Assembly: GCF_014203895.1 (NCBI RefSeq) | Contig: NZ_JACHJY010000012.1 | Coordinates: 151,283-215,282 of the forward strand | Source: Streptomyces nymphaeiformis | GTDB taxonomy: Bacteria; Actinomycetota; Actinomycetes; Streptomycetales; Streptomycetaceae | Direction: 5' to 3' | DNA: 64,000 nucleotides | Shown here: positions 1 through 8,206 of the stretch, in pieces | Numbering within the stretch: position 1 is the first letter of the stretch | How the letters are laid out: each line of letters opens with the position of its first letter | Position numbers and translations under genes: made by a program | Notes under the pieces: generated by a model | Database searches by the model: none | The model's input: only the letters and a program-made list of their open reading frames with translations | Told to the model about the DNA's origin: nothing

Positions 1-524
1 TCCGCCTCGTCGGCCGTGTTGGCGATCAGCCGGTCCGCGCTGCCCACCACCTGGTGCTCGCCCCGGACGCGCAGCTCCGGCTCGGGGGTGTCGCCCTCGG
101 CGAGCGAGGCGTTCTTCACCCGGGCCAGGGTGTGGGCGGTGTGCACGAGCGGTATCCGCCAGCCCACCTGGGCGATCCGGCCCGCCTGCCCGGAGAGCCA
201 GTAGTGCGAGTGGACCAGGTCGTAGCGCCGCTCCTCCTTCAGCAGGGCCAGCGAGAACGGCACCACCAGGTCGGGCATGGCCTCCTTGGGCAGCGCCCGG
301 CGCGGCCCGGCGTGCAGATGCCGGACCCGCACGCCCGGCGCGAGCTCGACGAGCGGGGGCGCGCCCTCGCCCCGGCAGCGGGTGAACAGGTCGACCTCCG
401 CACCCTGTTCGGCGAGGGCGCGGGAGAGCTCGACCATGTAGACGTTCATGCCGCCGGCGTCCCCCGTCCCGGGCTGGTGGAGCGGGGAGGTGTGGACGCT
501 GAGCATGGCGACGCGCAGGGACAC
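1..524 (-). CDS. MshA-like glycosyltransferase (C-terminus outside window)
   Basis: The GTG at 524 lies about 8 bases downstream of an AGGAG and opens a 174-residue N-terminal part of a GT-B glycosyltransferase; the C-terminal nucleotide-sugar domain is off the left edge. The motifs HTSPLHQPGTGDAGGMNVY, a later VHSHYWLSG and the stretch LAEGDTPEP are those of MshA, which transfers GlcNAc from UDP-GlcNAc to inositol-3-phosphate in mycothiol synthesis. The middle diverges from housekeeping MshA as I remember it, and the neighbours (MetRS-like protein, SDR, isomerase, AsnB-like enzyme, PIG-L deacetylase) are not those of core mshA, so I read it as a paralogue in a specialised pathway. The acceptor may still be inositol phosphate, which is inference. 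It is the last visible gene of a leftward set starting at 6131. Confidence 0.85.
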   Translation of the reverse strand, partial: MSLRVAMLSVHTSPLHQPGTGDAGGMNVYMVELSRALAEQGAEVDLFTRCRGEGAPPLVELAPGVRVRHLHAGPRRALPKEAMPDLVVPFSLALLKEERRYDLVHSHYWLSGQAGRIAQVGWRIPLVHTAHTLARVKNASLAEGDTPEPELRVRGEHQVVGSADRLIANTADEA

Positions 525-657
525 GTGGGGCTCCTGTGTGAGGGAGGTGGGGGGCCACGTGCCCCTGCGCGTCGCTCGCGCGCACGGTCACGCGGCAGGG
601 AACGAACATTCCTAGGAAAGTACTTAGTTGCTTAGTAGTACGGAGGCGTGGCGAGGT

Positions 658-2223
658 TCAGAACCCGAACACCGGCCCCGAGGGCGGCGCCAGCCTCGTC
701 CCCGGCAGCGGACCCGTCAGGGCCTGCCAGTCGACCGGGCGCCCCGGCTCCACCCGGAGCGCCGACGCGAGCCGGTCGGCACCCTCCGGCATCACCGGAC
801 GCGACCAGGCCGCGAGCGCCGACGCCACCGCCAACTGGGCGGCGAGGGCCGGGAGATGACGGCAGGAGGTGCTGGGGCGGCACCGCTCGTGGGCGTTGAC
901 GTGGCCGAAGTCGGCCGTCGAGCGGACCATCTCGTCCAGGACCGCGACCGCGCGGCGCGGGTCGAACGCGTCGGGGCCGTACGCCTCGCGCAGGTCGTCC
1001 ACCCCCCGGTGCAGCCGCCGCTCCAGGATCTCCCAGCCGGTGCCGCCGGGCAGCGCCTGCGGGGCGAGGCCGCCGCACTCCTCCCGTACGGCCGAGAAGA
1101 GCCGGGACAGCCAGCTGTTCCAGTTCTCGTCCAGCTCGCGCCGGGCGGCGGCGAGCCGCTCCCGCCGGAAGACCGTGCGGCGCCCGAGCGGACGGGCCTG
1201 GAGGACGTGCCGGCGCAGGGTGTCGGAGCCGTACTCGGTGAGCAGGTCCAGCGCCCAGACGTTGCCCTCCTGGACGCCCTCCTCGATCACGTACGACTCG
1301 TTGACGTTGAAGTCCTGCGGCAGCTTGACGTCCTGCGCGAGGAGCAGCACCGGCAGCAGCACGGCGTGGCAGAAGGCGTGCCCGAAGCCGCAGAAGTGGA
1401 TCGCGCGGCGCGGCAGCGGGCCCGTCACGTCGTAGCCGAAGAGGTGCATCGCGGCGGCCTCGAAGCAGCCGTCGATGCGGTGCTCGGGGAAGCCCTCGAC
1501 GGGCACCGGCAGACCCCACTCGCCGGGCTGGCCGACCGCGATGTCCGGCAGCCCGTCCTCGACCAGCGACTCGCACAGGGCCGCGAGCCGCGGCGGCAGG
1601 CCCGCCGTCGCCCAGTAGTCGGCGAGCGTGTCGCGGAACGGCTCCAGGGGCACGTACAGCCTGCGGCAGCGGCGGGCGACCGCCGGGGTGTCGCAGAGCG
1701 CGCAGCGCGCCGAGAGCAGGTCGCCGCCGTCGTTCGGCCGGGCGCACTCGTGGCACATCCCGCCGTCGCTGGCCGCGCCGCAGTGCGGGCACGTCCCGGT
1801 CGCGTGCGCGCCGTGCAGCCAGCGGTCGCAGGGCTCGCAGTACGGGAGCAGCCGGGTCCGGGGGGCGATGACGCCCTGCGCGTACAGCTTCGCGAAGAGG
1901 TCCTGCACCCAGCGCCCGTACCCCTTGTCCCGGCGCGGGCGCACGATGTGGTCGAACTCCACGCCCGAACGCAGCCAGTCGGCGGTGATCGCGGCACGGT
2001 AGCCCTCCGCGACCTCCTCCGGCTTGCGGTGGTGGCGCAGCGCCCGGACCTCGACGGAGCTGGCGTGGTCGGCGGTGCCGGTGGTGAACCGGACGGCCTC
2101 GCCCTCCGCGCGCAGGTAGCGGGTGAGGACGTCGGCGGCGACGTACGGCCCGGCGAGGTGGCCGATGTGGAGTTCGCCGTGGGTGGCTGGCGGAGTCGCG
2201 GTGATCCAGACAGGGGTGCTCAT
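658..2223 (-). CDS. Methionyl-tRNA synthetase-like protein lacking the KMSKS loop
   Basis: 521 residues with the class I aminoacyl-tRNA synthetase fold of MetRS. HIGH is intact at residues 19-22, and two Cys-rich zinc knuckles lie at about 128-178 (CEPC, CPHC, CHEC, CALC). The KMSKS loop expected near 315 is replaced by a run reading EEGVQEGNVW, although the YGSDTLR helix that follows it in MetRS is kept. HIGH implies ATP binding and possible aminoacyl-adenylate chemistry, but loss of KMSKS argues against ordinary tRNA charging. MshC of mycothiol synthesis is a comparable recruitment of a CysRS relative, and MetRS-like domains also occur in hydrazine-forming enzymes; here no cupin domain is fused. 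Inferred role: joining an amino acid to an amine or hydroxyl of the pathway intermediate. The stop lies 134 bases before the GT start, and the SDR stop 31 bases upstream of this start suggests co-transcription. Confidence 0.8.
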   Translation of the reverse strand: MSTPVWITATPPATHGELHIGHLAGPYVAADVLTRYLRAEGEAVRFTTGTADHASSVEVRALRHHRKPEEVAEGYRAAITADWLRSGVEFDHIVRPRRDKGYGRWVQDLFAKLYAQGVIAPRTRLLPYCEPCDRWLHGAHATGTCPHCGAASDGGMCHECARPNDGGDLLSARCALCDTPAVARRCRRLYVPLEPFRDTLADYWATAGLPPRLAALCESLVEDGLPDIAVGQPGEWGLPVPVEGFPEHRIDGCFEAAAMHLFGYDVTGPLPRRAIHFCGFGHAFCHAVLLPVLLLAQDVKLPQDFNVNESYVIEEGVQEGNVWALDLLTEYGSDTLRRHVLQARPLGRRTVFRRERLAAARRELDENWNSWLSRLFSAVREECGGLAPQALPGGTGWEILERRLHRGVDDLREAYGPDAFDPRRAVAVLDEMVRSTADFGHVNAHERCRPSTSCRHLPALAAQLAVASALAAWSRPVMPEGADRLASALRVEPGRPVDWQALTGPLPGTRLAPPSGPVFGF

Positions 2224-2254
2224 GGGACCTCCTTGACGGGGCGTTTCCCGGTGA

Positions 2255-3001
2255 TCAGCGGGGCTCGAAGTGGAAGGAGCGGATGAAGCAGTCGCGGGGC
2301 TGCTCGACGGCGTAGACGATGCATTCGAAAAGCGCCTGCGTGGTGAGTTTCTCGTCGGGCGCTATTCCGTCCGGATTCGATCCGTCCCATTCCGCGAAGC
2401 GCGGGTCCGAGGTCGAGAAATCGGGCGGGAAGAGGGAGAAGACGCGGACCCCGGAGGGGCGCAGCCGGCGCGACAGGATGTCGGCGAAGCCCGCCTGGGC
2501 GCTCTTCGCCGCCCAGAAGGCCTCGTGGGCCACGCCGGCGGTCGCGGCGGAGGCGCCCTCGGCGTCGCGGACGGCGACCATGTTCACGATGTCGGGCCGC
2601 AGCGAGCCCCGGAGCAGCGGCAGGAAGTGCTTCACCATGAGGACGGTGCCGCCGGCCGTCGACTCGATCGTCTCCACGATCTCGGCGTCGCTGGCCGCCT
2701 CCAGGTCCATGCCGTCGAGCCAGCGCGCGCCGTTGTTGACCAACAGGTCGACCCGGTCGGTCCGTTCGCCGACCCGGGCCGCGAACTCCCGGATCTCGGC
2801 GGGCCGGCTCAGGTCGCAGCCGAAGGCGTGGATGCGGTCACGGGCCGAGCCCATGACCTCGGTACGGGTCCGCTCGGCGGCCTCGACGGTCCGCGCCGAC
2901 ACGTAGACCTCGGCGCCGAGGTGCGCGAATCCGACGGCGAGCGCGCGACCGAAATAGCGGGACGCCCCGGTCACGACGACACGCAGATTCTCGAATTTCA
3001 T
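2255..3001 (-). CDS. SDR-fold protein with altered catalytic residues
   Basis: 248 residues starting at MKFENLRV; the frame is open upstream but this ATG matches the usual SDR N-terminus. The Rossmann nucleotide-binding motif is TGASRYFG at about 10-17, and the LVNNGA motif is present. The catalytic site is abnormal: the YxxxK position reads FWAAK, so the general-acid Tyr is Phe, and the Ser expected after the VNM strand is absent (VNMVAVRD). It probably still binds a nicotinamide cofactor, but a classical alcohol/ketone oxidoreduction would need a different proton relay; a non-redox or structural role is possible. It lies between the MetRS-like and PrpF-like genes on the same strand, presumably in the same operon. 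Confidence 0.75.
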   Translation of the reverse strand: MKFENLRVVVTGASRYFGRALAVGFAHLGAEVYVSARTVEAAERTRTEVMGSARDRIHAFGCDLSRPAEIREFAARVGERTDRVDLLVNNGARWLDGMDLEAASDAEIVETIESTAGGTVLMVKHFLPLLRGSLRPDIVNMVAVRDAEGASAATAGVAHEAFWAAKSAQAGFADILSRRLRPSGVRVFSLFPPDFSTSDPRFAEWDGSNPDGIAPDEKLTTQALFECIVYAVEQPRDCFIRSFHFEPR

Positions 3002-3100
3002 GTGTGTCCGCTCTCCCCATCTCGCCACGGATACCGATGGCCGGTCCATTTCAGCGTGGCAGAGGAATCAGGCTGCGGCCCTGGTGAGAGGGGTGCGCAT

Positions 3101-3895
3101 TCACGCCGTTGCGTGGATACGCCACGGCAGTCGCAGGGTTTCGAGCACCTCGGCGCGCTTGTGGTGGACGCGGACGCGGTCCGGCGCCGTGGAGACGGTG
3201 ACGGTCCCGGTGGGGGTGCGGACGGGCCCTCGTACGGCGGGCACGACGGTCCCGTCGATCGCCCCCGCGGCGGCGAGGGCGGCCGCACCGGTGAGCGCGA
3301 GGCGGGGGTGCCAGCCGCCGACGGTGAGGGCGCGGACGGCCAGCCCGTCGGGGCCGTCGCGGAAGGCGGCGATCTTGGGCAGCGCGGAGTCCGGCGGGTG
3401 GCCGAGGAGTTGGGCGGCCTCGGCCCGGAGCGCGAGAAGCCGATCCTGAAGGCCCGGCCCCGGCAGGTCCCTCTCGTCGACGAAGACGTACGGGTTCCCG
3501 TACCGCACGAACGAGACGGGCACGCCGTCGAGGACGTCGACGGGGCGGCCGGTGGGGAGGGTGCCGGGGCCGGTGGGCGGCCTGAGGAAGCTGAGCGTGT
3601 ACGTGCCGCCGTACGGCTCGCAGAGCACGGTGTCGCCGGTGGTCACGGCCCGCACGGTGACGGGCCCTTGCCGCCCGTCGGCGACGACACAGGCGAGCAG
3701 GGAGTGCCCGCACCCCGCCCGGAAGTCGAACCGGCCGTCGGGGAGGGCCTGGACGAAGCGGTAGCGGAGGGAGGCGGGGTCGTAGAGGGCGATCTTGGCG
3801 ATGCGGGCGTGGGGGGTCCCGTCGAGGGCCTGGAGCAGGCGCATCAGCTCGGCGCCCACGGCCAGCGCGCCAGGCGGCATTTGGTCGACCCGCAC
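3101..3895 (-). CDS. PrpF/DapF-fold isomerase-like protein
   Basis: About 264 residues matching the two-lobed PrpF/diaminopimelate-epimerase fold: a first-lobe Cys motif (FDFRAGCGHSLLA), a mid-protein strand ending GNPYVFVDERDL, and a second-lobe region (GWHPRLALTGAAALAAAGAI) like that of PrpF isomerases. PrpF enzymes move a double bond or epimerise by proton transfer; the substrate here is unknown. The start is uncertain: in-frame candidates are GTG 3895 and ATG 3880, both cutting into what should be the first beta strand, while the frame stays open further upstream through a palindromic repeat (4005-4251) with no good start. The repeat may have removed the native start. PrpF proteins are usually longer than this. 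The stop lies 99 bases before the SDR start. Confidence 0.65.
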   Translation of the reverse strand: MRVDQMPPGALAVGAELMRLLQALDGTPHARIAKIALYDPASLRYRFVQALPDGRFDFRAGCGHSLLACVVADGRQGPVTVRAVTTGDTVLCEPYGGTYTLSFLRPPTGPGTLPTGRPVDVLDGVPVSFVRYGNPYVFVDERDLPGPGLQDRLLALRAEAAQLLGHPPDSALPKIAAFRDGPDGLAVRALTVGGWHPRLALTGAAALAAAGAIDGTVVPAVRGPVRTPTGTVTVSTAPDRVRVHHKRAEVLETLRLPWRIHATA

Positions 3896-4004
3896 GACGA
3901 GCGTGGGCCCGGGGGCGTCGAGGGCACGGACGACGGTGACCGCCGTCGCGGGCGGTTCCGCCGTCGCGGGCCGCGCCCCGCCCGTCGTGGGCCCGCGCCC
4001 CGCC

Positions 4005-4251
4005 CCGTGTGGGCAATCGTCCCGCAGGGCGAGGGGGTCCCCCCTGCCCGAGCGAAGCCGAGAGCTCGGGGGAGGGTGGGCACACGGGACGGCGCCCCCA
4101 GCGGCGCCTCCGCGTTCCGCGCCTGGACCCGCACCATCTGCGGCGGCGCACAACGTGGTGCGGGTCAGGGCGCGGGAGCCTCTGGCGCCGGCAAGGGCGC
4201 CGTCCGTTGTGCCCACCCGTTCCGCCCCAGCGGAACGATTGCCCACAACGG
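4005..4251. repeat. Long nested palindromic element, copy 1
   Basis: The 247-bp element is an imperfect inverted repeat over almost its whole length. The ends read CCGTGTGGGCAATCGT and its partner ATTGCCCACAACGG. Each end is itself a hairpin (CGTCCCGC-type and CGTTCCGC-type inner stems closed by CCGTGTG and CCGTTGTG outer stems). The inner arms pair GGACCCGCACCA with TGGTGCGGGTCA. It carries a roughly 40-bp extra hairpin (about 4030-4070) missing from copy 2. Copy 2 at 33850-34057 is its reverse complement. It fills the gap between the AsnB-like stop (4332) and the PrpF-like gene. No transposase is seen; it could be a MITE-like element or a structured RNA/terminator element. Confidence 0.85.
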
Positions 4252-4331
4252 CGGGGCGCGGGCCCACACGGGCGGAGGCGGAGGCACCGCCAGGTGCAGG
4301 CGCGGGTTCGGGACGACGAGGTCCCGAAGGG

Positions 4332-6131
4332 TCAGGCCGCACAGCCCACCGGGATCCGCATCCCCTGGACGACCTCCGTCCACAGCTCGTGGACGGCGAG
4401 GGACCAGAGCGTCAGGGCCGCCTGCGGCGTGGGGTGTTCCAGGTGCCGGGCGAGGAGTTTCGCCGCGCGGTCCGCGCGGATCTTCCCTCCGAGGACCAGC
4501 CGCGCCGGGGAGAGCATCTCCCGGACCAGGTCGAGCAGAGGGCCGCCGGGGGCCAGCATCGCCGCGACCGGGAGCGTGAAGGGCTGCTTCGGGCGCCGGA
4601 GGACCGCCGCCGGCAGCAGCTCCGCGCCCGCCTCGTACAGCGCCCGCTTCCCCGTCCGCGCCGCCGTGGGCAGGGAGCGGGCGTGCGTGACGACCGACGG
4701 CTGACAGAACGGCAGCCGTGCCTCCACCGCCCACGCCATGGAGAGGTGGTCCAGGCGCCGCAGGTGGTACGCCGGGAGCCGCCACCGCGTCTCGAACGCG
4801 GTCATCGCGGTGAGCCGGTCCGCGCCGACGACCTCCGCCGAGCGCAGCTCCTGCTCGATGCGGTCGGCGGCGGACCCCTGGTCGGCGATGTAGGCGCGGT
4901 AGTGGGAGGTGTAGAGGTGCTCCCGCAGGAGCCTCGGCGCCGCCGAGAGGGCGTCCGTGTAGGCGGCCGCCCAGTCCGGTCCCGCCGTCAGCGCCGCCCG
5001 CATCCGGTCGTACCCGCCGAAGAGTTCGTCGGCGCCGTCCCCGGCGAGGGCGACGGTGAAGCCGTTCTCGCGGACGGCGCGGAAGAGGGCGTAGGTGGAG
5101 AGGGTGATGGGGTCGGCGTTGGGCTGGCCGAGGTGGCGCACGGTCCGGGTGAGGAGGGAGCCGAGTTCGTCGGGGTCGACGGCGACCTCGTGGTGGACGG
5201 TCCGGGCCCGGCGGGCGACGGAACGGGCGTACGCGGCCTCGGAGTCGGGCCAGCGGCCCCGGTAGGTGAGGTGGAAGGTGTGCAGCGGCGGCGCGTCGGT
5301 CTCGCGGGCGTGTTCGGCGGCGAGGGCGGTGACGAGCCCGGAGTCGAGCCCGCCGCTGGTGACCGCGCAGACCGGCACCTCGGCCTGGGCGAGCCGGCGC
5401 ACCTCGTGGCGCAGGACGTCCTGGGTGTCACCGAGGGGGGTCGCGCGGTACGGGCCCCTCCTGCGCACCACGGGCGCGCACCCGGGGCGTACGAGCGCGG
5501 TCGCGCCCGGCGGCAGGACGTCGACGCCGTCGAGCGCGGTGTGGGTGGAGAAGGAGGTGCGGGTGGCGAGGACGGTGTCGAGGGCGTCCTCGCGCGGGGA
5601 GATCCGTACCCCTTCGAAGGCGAGGAGGGCGGGGATCTCGGAGGCGAAGCGGGTGGAGCCGTCGTACGGGTCGTGGTGCAGGTGGAGCGGCTTCATGCCC
5701 ATGTCGTCGACGGCGAGGACGAGTTGGGCGGATCCGGGCCGCAGGTCGAGGACGGCGACGGCGAACATGCCGTCGAGGTGCTCGGCGAAGGCGGGCCCGT
5801 ACTCGGCGTAGAGCGCGGGGAGCACGGTGCCGTCGCAGCGGTCGGGGAAGCGGTGGCCGCGGGCGGCGAGGGTGCGGCGGAGCTCGGCGTGGTTGTAGAT
5901 CTCGCCGTTGAGGACGGCGAGGACGCCGGGCAGGTGGGGCAGCCGGTAGGGCTGCTGTCCGCCGCAGGGGTCGGTCACGGCGAGCCGGTCGCAGCCGAGC
6001 GACCAGCCGGGCCCGCTGAGCACCTGGTGCTCGTCGGGGCCGCCGTGGCGCTGGCGGGCGGAGACCGCCGCGAGCTGGGCCGGCTCGGGGCGGTCCGCCC
6101 CGGCGGCGAAGGAGCCGAGGATCCTGCACAT
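4332..6131 (-). CDS. Glutamine-dependent asparagine synthetase-like enzyme
   Basis: 599 residues with the two-domain AsnB architecture. I chose the ATG at 6131 over the GTG three codons upstream because it places the nucleophilic Cys directly after Met (MCRILGSF), as class II amidotransferases need. The glutaminase domain (about 1-185) has RHGGPDEH and NGEIYNHAEL; the synthetase domain carries the ATP pyrophosphatase loop SGGLDSGLV near residue 259 and GDGADELFGGYDRM. The enzyme releases ammonia from glutamine and uses ATP to amidate a carboxylate. AsnB homologues in secondary-metabolite clusters often amidate intermediates or make amide/lactam links, so the substrate here need not be aspartate. 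It is the first leftward gene of the module, divergent from the PIG-L deacetylase. Confidence 0.9.
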   Translation of the reverse strand: MCRILGSFAAGADRPEPAQLAAVSARQRHGGPDEHQVLSGPGWSLGCDRLAVTDPCGGQQPYRLPHLPGVLAVLNGEIYNHAELRRTLAARGHRFPDRCDGTVLPALYAEYGPAFAEHLDGMFAVAVLDLRPGSAQLVLAVDDMGMKPLHLHHDPYDGSTRFASEIPALLAFEGVRISPREDALDTVLATRTSFSTHTALDGVDVLPPGATALVRPGCAPVVRRRGPYRATPLGDTQDVLRHEVRRLAQAEVPVCAVTSGGLDSGLVTALAAEHARETDAPPLHTFHLTYRGRWPDSEAAYARSVARRARTVHHEVAVDPDELGSLLTRTVRHLGQPNADPITLSTYALFRAVRENGFTVALAGDGADELFGGYDRMRAALTAGPDWAAAYTDALSAAPRLLREHLYTSHYRAYIADQGSAADRIEQELRSAEVVGADRLTAMTAFETRWRLPAYHLRRLDHLSMAWAVEARLPFCQPSVVTHARSLPTAARTGKRALYEAGAELLPAAVLRRPKQPFTLPVAAMLAPGGPLLDLVREMLSPARLVLGGKIRADRAAKLLARHLEHPTPQAALTLWSLAVHELWTEVVQGMRIPVGCAA

Positions 6132-6272
6132 ACCGGTCACCCTCCAAGCACATCACCCGGATTACCCAATGATTTGAATCTACCAAGTTTTTGAATGGCG
6201 CGTAAGTGCCATGTCCTGTTCACGCCACGAGTTGGCCTTGCGACGCCCCCGCCACCCCAACAGGCTGGCCCC
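6132..6272. promoter_or_regulatory. Divergent promoter region between AsnB-like and PIG-L genes
   Basis: 141 bases between divergent starts with an A/T-rich patch at about 6155-6200, unusual for this DNA. It contains two TTTGAAT-like direct repeats (about 6172 and 6189) spaced by about 17 bases. This is the only plausible place for promoters of both directions of the module. No regulator gene is adjacent. Confidence 0.45.
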
Positions 6273-6998
6273 ATGGAGGACTTCAACCGGACGGCTCCCG
6301 AGTCCCTGCTGGTCGTCGCCGCGCACCCGGACGACATCGAGTTCTGCGTCAGCGGCACCGTCATGCAGTGGATCGAGCGCGGCACCCGCGTCACGTACTG
6401 CATCGTCACCGACGGCGGCGCGGGCGGTTACGACGAAGCGCTCCCCCGCCAGGCCATGGCGGACCTGCGCCGCGCCGAACAGGTCCACTCGGCCAAGCTC
6501 AGCGGCGTCGCCGACGTGCGCTTCCTCGGCTACCCCGACAGCTTCGTGGAGGCGTCCGTGGAGCTGCGCCGCGACCTGTGCCGGGTCATCCGCGAAGTAC
6601 GGCCGCAGCGCGCGATCATCCCCTCCCCCGAGATCAACTGGGCGCGGGTCGCCGACCTCCACCCCGACCACCGCGCGGTCGGGGACGCCTGCCTGCGCGC
6701 GGTGTACCCCGAGGCCCGCAACCCCTTCGCCCACGCGGAACTCCTCAAGGAGGAGGGCCTGGAGCCGTGGACCGTCCACGAGCTGTGGCTGATGACCGGC
6801 CCGACCCCGAACCAGTACGTCGACGTCACCTCCGTCTTCGACCGCAAGGTCGAGGCCCTGCGCATCCACACCTCCCAGACGGCCCACTTCGACGACCTGG
6901 CGGGCCTCCTGCGCACCTGGCTCGGCGAACACGCCACGGCCGGCGGCCTGCCGCCGGGGCGGATGGCGGAGGCGTTCCAGATCGTGCACATCGACTGA
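6273..6998 (+). CDS. PIG-L/LmbE family N-deacetylase (MshB-like)
   Basis: 241 residues from the ATG at 6273 (MEDFNR); the frame continues upstream but that part is low complexity. The zinc motif AHPDD is at 17-21 and the second metal/catalytic motif HPDH near 130-133, both diagnostic of PIG-L enzymes, which remove N-acetyl groups from GlcNAc-containing substrates (MshB in mycothiol, Mca, antibiotic deacetylases). With an MshA-like glycosyltransferase and a tRNA-synthetase-like protein in the same locus, the likely job is deacetylating a GlcNAc glycoside so that its free amine can be acylated; this is inference. It is transcribed away from the other five genes. Confidence 0.9.
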   Translation: MEDFNRTAPESLLVVAAHPDDIEFCVSGTVMQWIERGTRVTYCIVTDGGAGGYDEALPRQAMADLRRAEQVHSAKLSGVADVRFLGYPDSFVEASVELRRDLCRVIREVRPQRAIIPSPEINWARVADLHPDHRAVGDACLRAVYPEARNPFAHAELLKEEGLEPWTVHELWLMTGPTPNQYVDVTSVFDRKVEALRIHTSQTAHFDDLAGLLRTWLGEHATAGGLPPGRMAEAFQIVHID

Positions 6999-7092
6999 GC
7001 GTCCCCCTTGTGACCGTACGGGGTGGGTGGGAGCGTGAGCGTCACACGTGGGCGAGCGGTCAATCCGCTTGCACGAAGGGGGAGTTCACGTC

Positions 7093-8064
7093 ATGGACGC
7101 AACGGAGCTGTACCAGTTCCTGATGACCGACGTGCTCGAACAGCCGAAGGCCGAGCAGGAGCCGTACCACTCGCTTGCGGACAGTCTCGGCGGATACGCC
7201 GGAGCGCTCTCGAACGCCGCTGCGAACGCGAACCAGCACATGACCCGGCTCCTGTCCTCGGGCAGCGGCGAGGCGATGGACGCGCTCGGGGAGCACTGGA
7301 ACACGGTCCGGACCCAGAAGGTCCAGTCCGTCGCCGACGCGGGGACGAGGACCACCGACGTGGCGCGGGAGATCGCCGACAGCATCGCCGCCACGAAGAG
7401 CCAGATCGTCGGGATCGCGTCCCAGTGCGTCCAGGACGTACTGGCCGCGCAGGCGGCCGCAGTCCTCACCTTCGGGGCGGCCGAAGCCGCCGCCCTGCCG
7501 GCCGTCCAGGCAGCCAAGACCGTGTCGGCCCAGGTCGTCGCGAAATGCAACCAGCACATCGCGAGCCGACTGAGCCTGCTGCAGCAGGACCCGGCCGTGG
7601 CCGGCCTCCCGGACGTCGCCGCCTCGCTCTCCGGGACCGCCTCGGGCGGGATCGCCCCGGCCCTGGCCGCGGGAGCCGCCGTGGCGGGCGCCGGAGGCGG
7701 CGACGCCTGGGGCAGGCCCCTTCCCTCCGGCGGCGGATCGGGCGCGGGCAAGGGCATCGAGGTCGACCACGCCGAGCACGTACGGGCCGCCGGCGCCCTC
7801 CGGGAGGTCGCCACCGAGGCGTACGGAATCCCCGCCGGCACCGTGACGCCCGCCGCCGCCCAGAACGGCGTCGGCGCCGGCTCGGGCGACCTCGGCGCGG
7901 CGATCTCCGCGACGCTCGGCACCGTCCTGGACAACCTCGGCAAGGCGACGACCGCGTTCGGCGACTACCTGAACGGCACGCTTCCGGATGCGGTGCTCCG
8001 GATCTCCGGAGACCAGCAGACGACCGACGACGGCAACCGGAACAGGTTCGGCTCGATGGGCTAG
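7093..8064 (+). CDS. WXG100-like helical protein of unknown function
   Basis: 323 residues starting at ATG 7093 after a strong GGGGGAG site. The N-terminal half is predicted almost all helical and Ala/Gln-rich (SLADSLGGYAGALSNAAANA, then GEHWNTVRTQKVQSV), resembling the helical hairpins of WXG100/LXG-type proteins exported by type VII secretion. It is followed by a Gly/Ala/Pro-rich linker (about 190-235) and a C-terminal helical stretch. No signal peptide, membrane segment, enzyme motif or ESX gene is seen nearby, so the type VII link is only suggestive. It is followed by a secreted small protein on the same strand. Confidence 0.6.
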   Translation: MDATELYQFLMTDVLEQPKAEQEPYHSLADSLGGYAGALSNAAANANQHMTRLLSSGSGEAMDALGEHWNTVRTQKVQSVADAGTRTTDVAREIADSIAATKSQIVGIASQCVQDVLAAQAAAVLTFGAAEAAALPAVQAAKTVSAQVVAKCNQHIASRLSLLQQDPAVAGLPDVAASLSGTASGGIAPALAAGAAVAGAGGGDAWGRPLPSGGGSGAGKGIEVDHAEHVRAAGALREVATEAYGIPAGTVTPAAAQNGVGAGSGDLGAAISATLGTVLDNLGKATTAFGDYLNGTLPDAVLRISGDQQTTDDGNRNRFGSMG

Positions 8065-8206
8065 CCGGGGAGGGCCCGGGTCCGGACCGACCACCGGCGT
8101 GGCCTGATCCCATCGGACTCGAAACAGGCTGTTACGCCTCGCCTACAGGCCGTAGAAACAGGGCTGCCATATGCCATTGGCCGTTTCGGATCCAAGGAGC
8201 CCCACC

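Noticed and set aside
1..524. Housekeeping MshA
   Set aside because: The sequence diverges from the conserved middle of MshA and the neighbours are not the usual ones; treated as a paralogue.
658..2223. Housekeeping methionyl-tRNA synthetase
   Set aside because: KMSKS is missing and the neighbours are biosynthetic, so ordinary tRNA charging is unlikely.
658..2223. Hydrazine synthetase (cupin plus MetRS-like)
   Set aside because: No cupin domain is fused and no N6-hydroxylysine-forming enzyme is seen, though the gene could still share MetRS-domain chemistry.
3896..4331. Extending the PrpF-like gene upstream to the GTG at 4342
   Set aside because: The extra part translates repeat DNA and low-complexity Pro/Arg/Gly sequence and overlaps the AsnB stop; no conserved domain.
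3101..4342. Other open frames over the repeats at 4005-4251 and 33850-34057
   Set aside because: They are palindrome reading frames without recognisable protein features.
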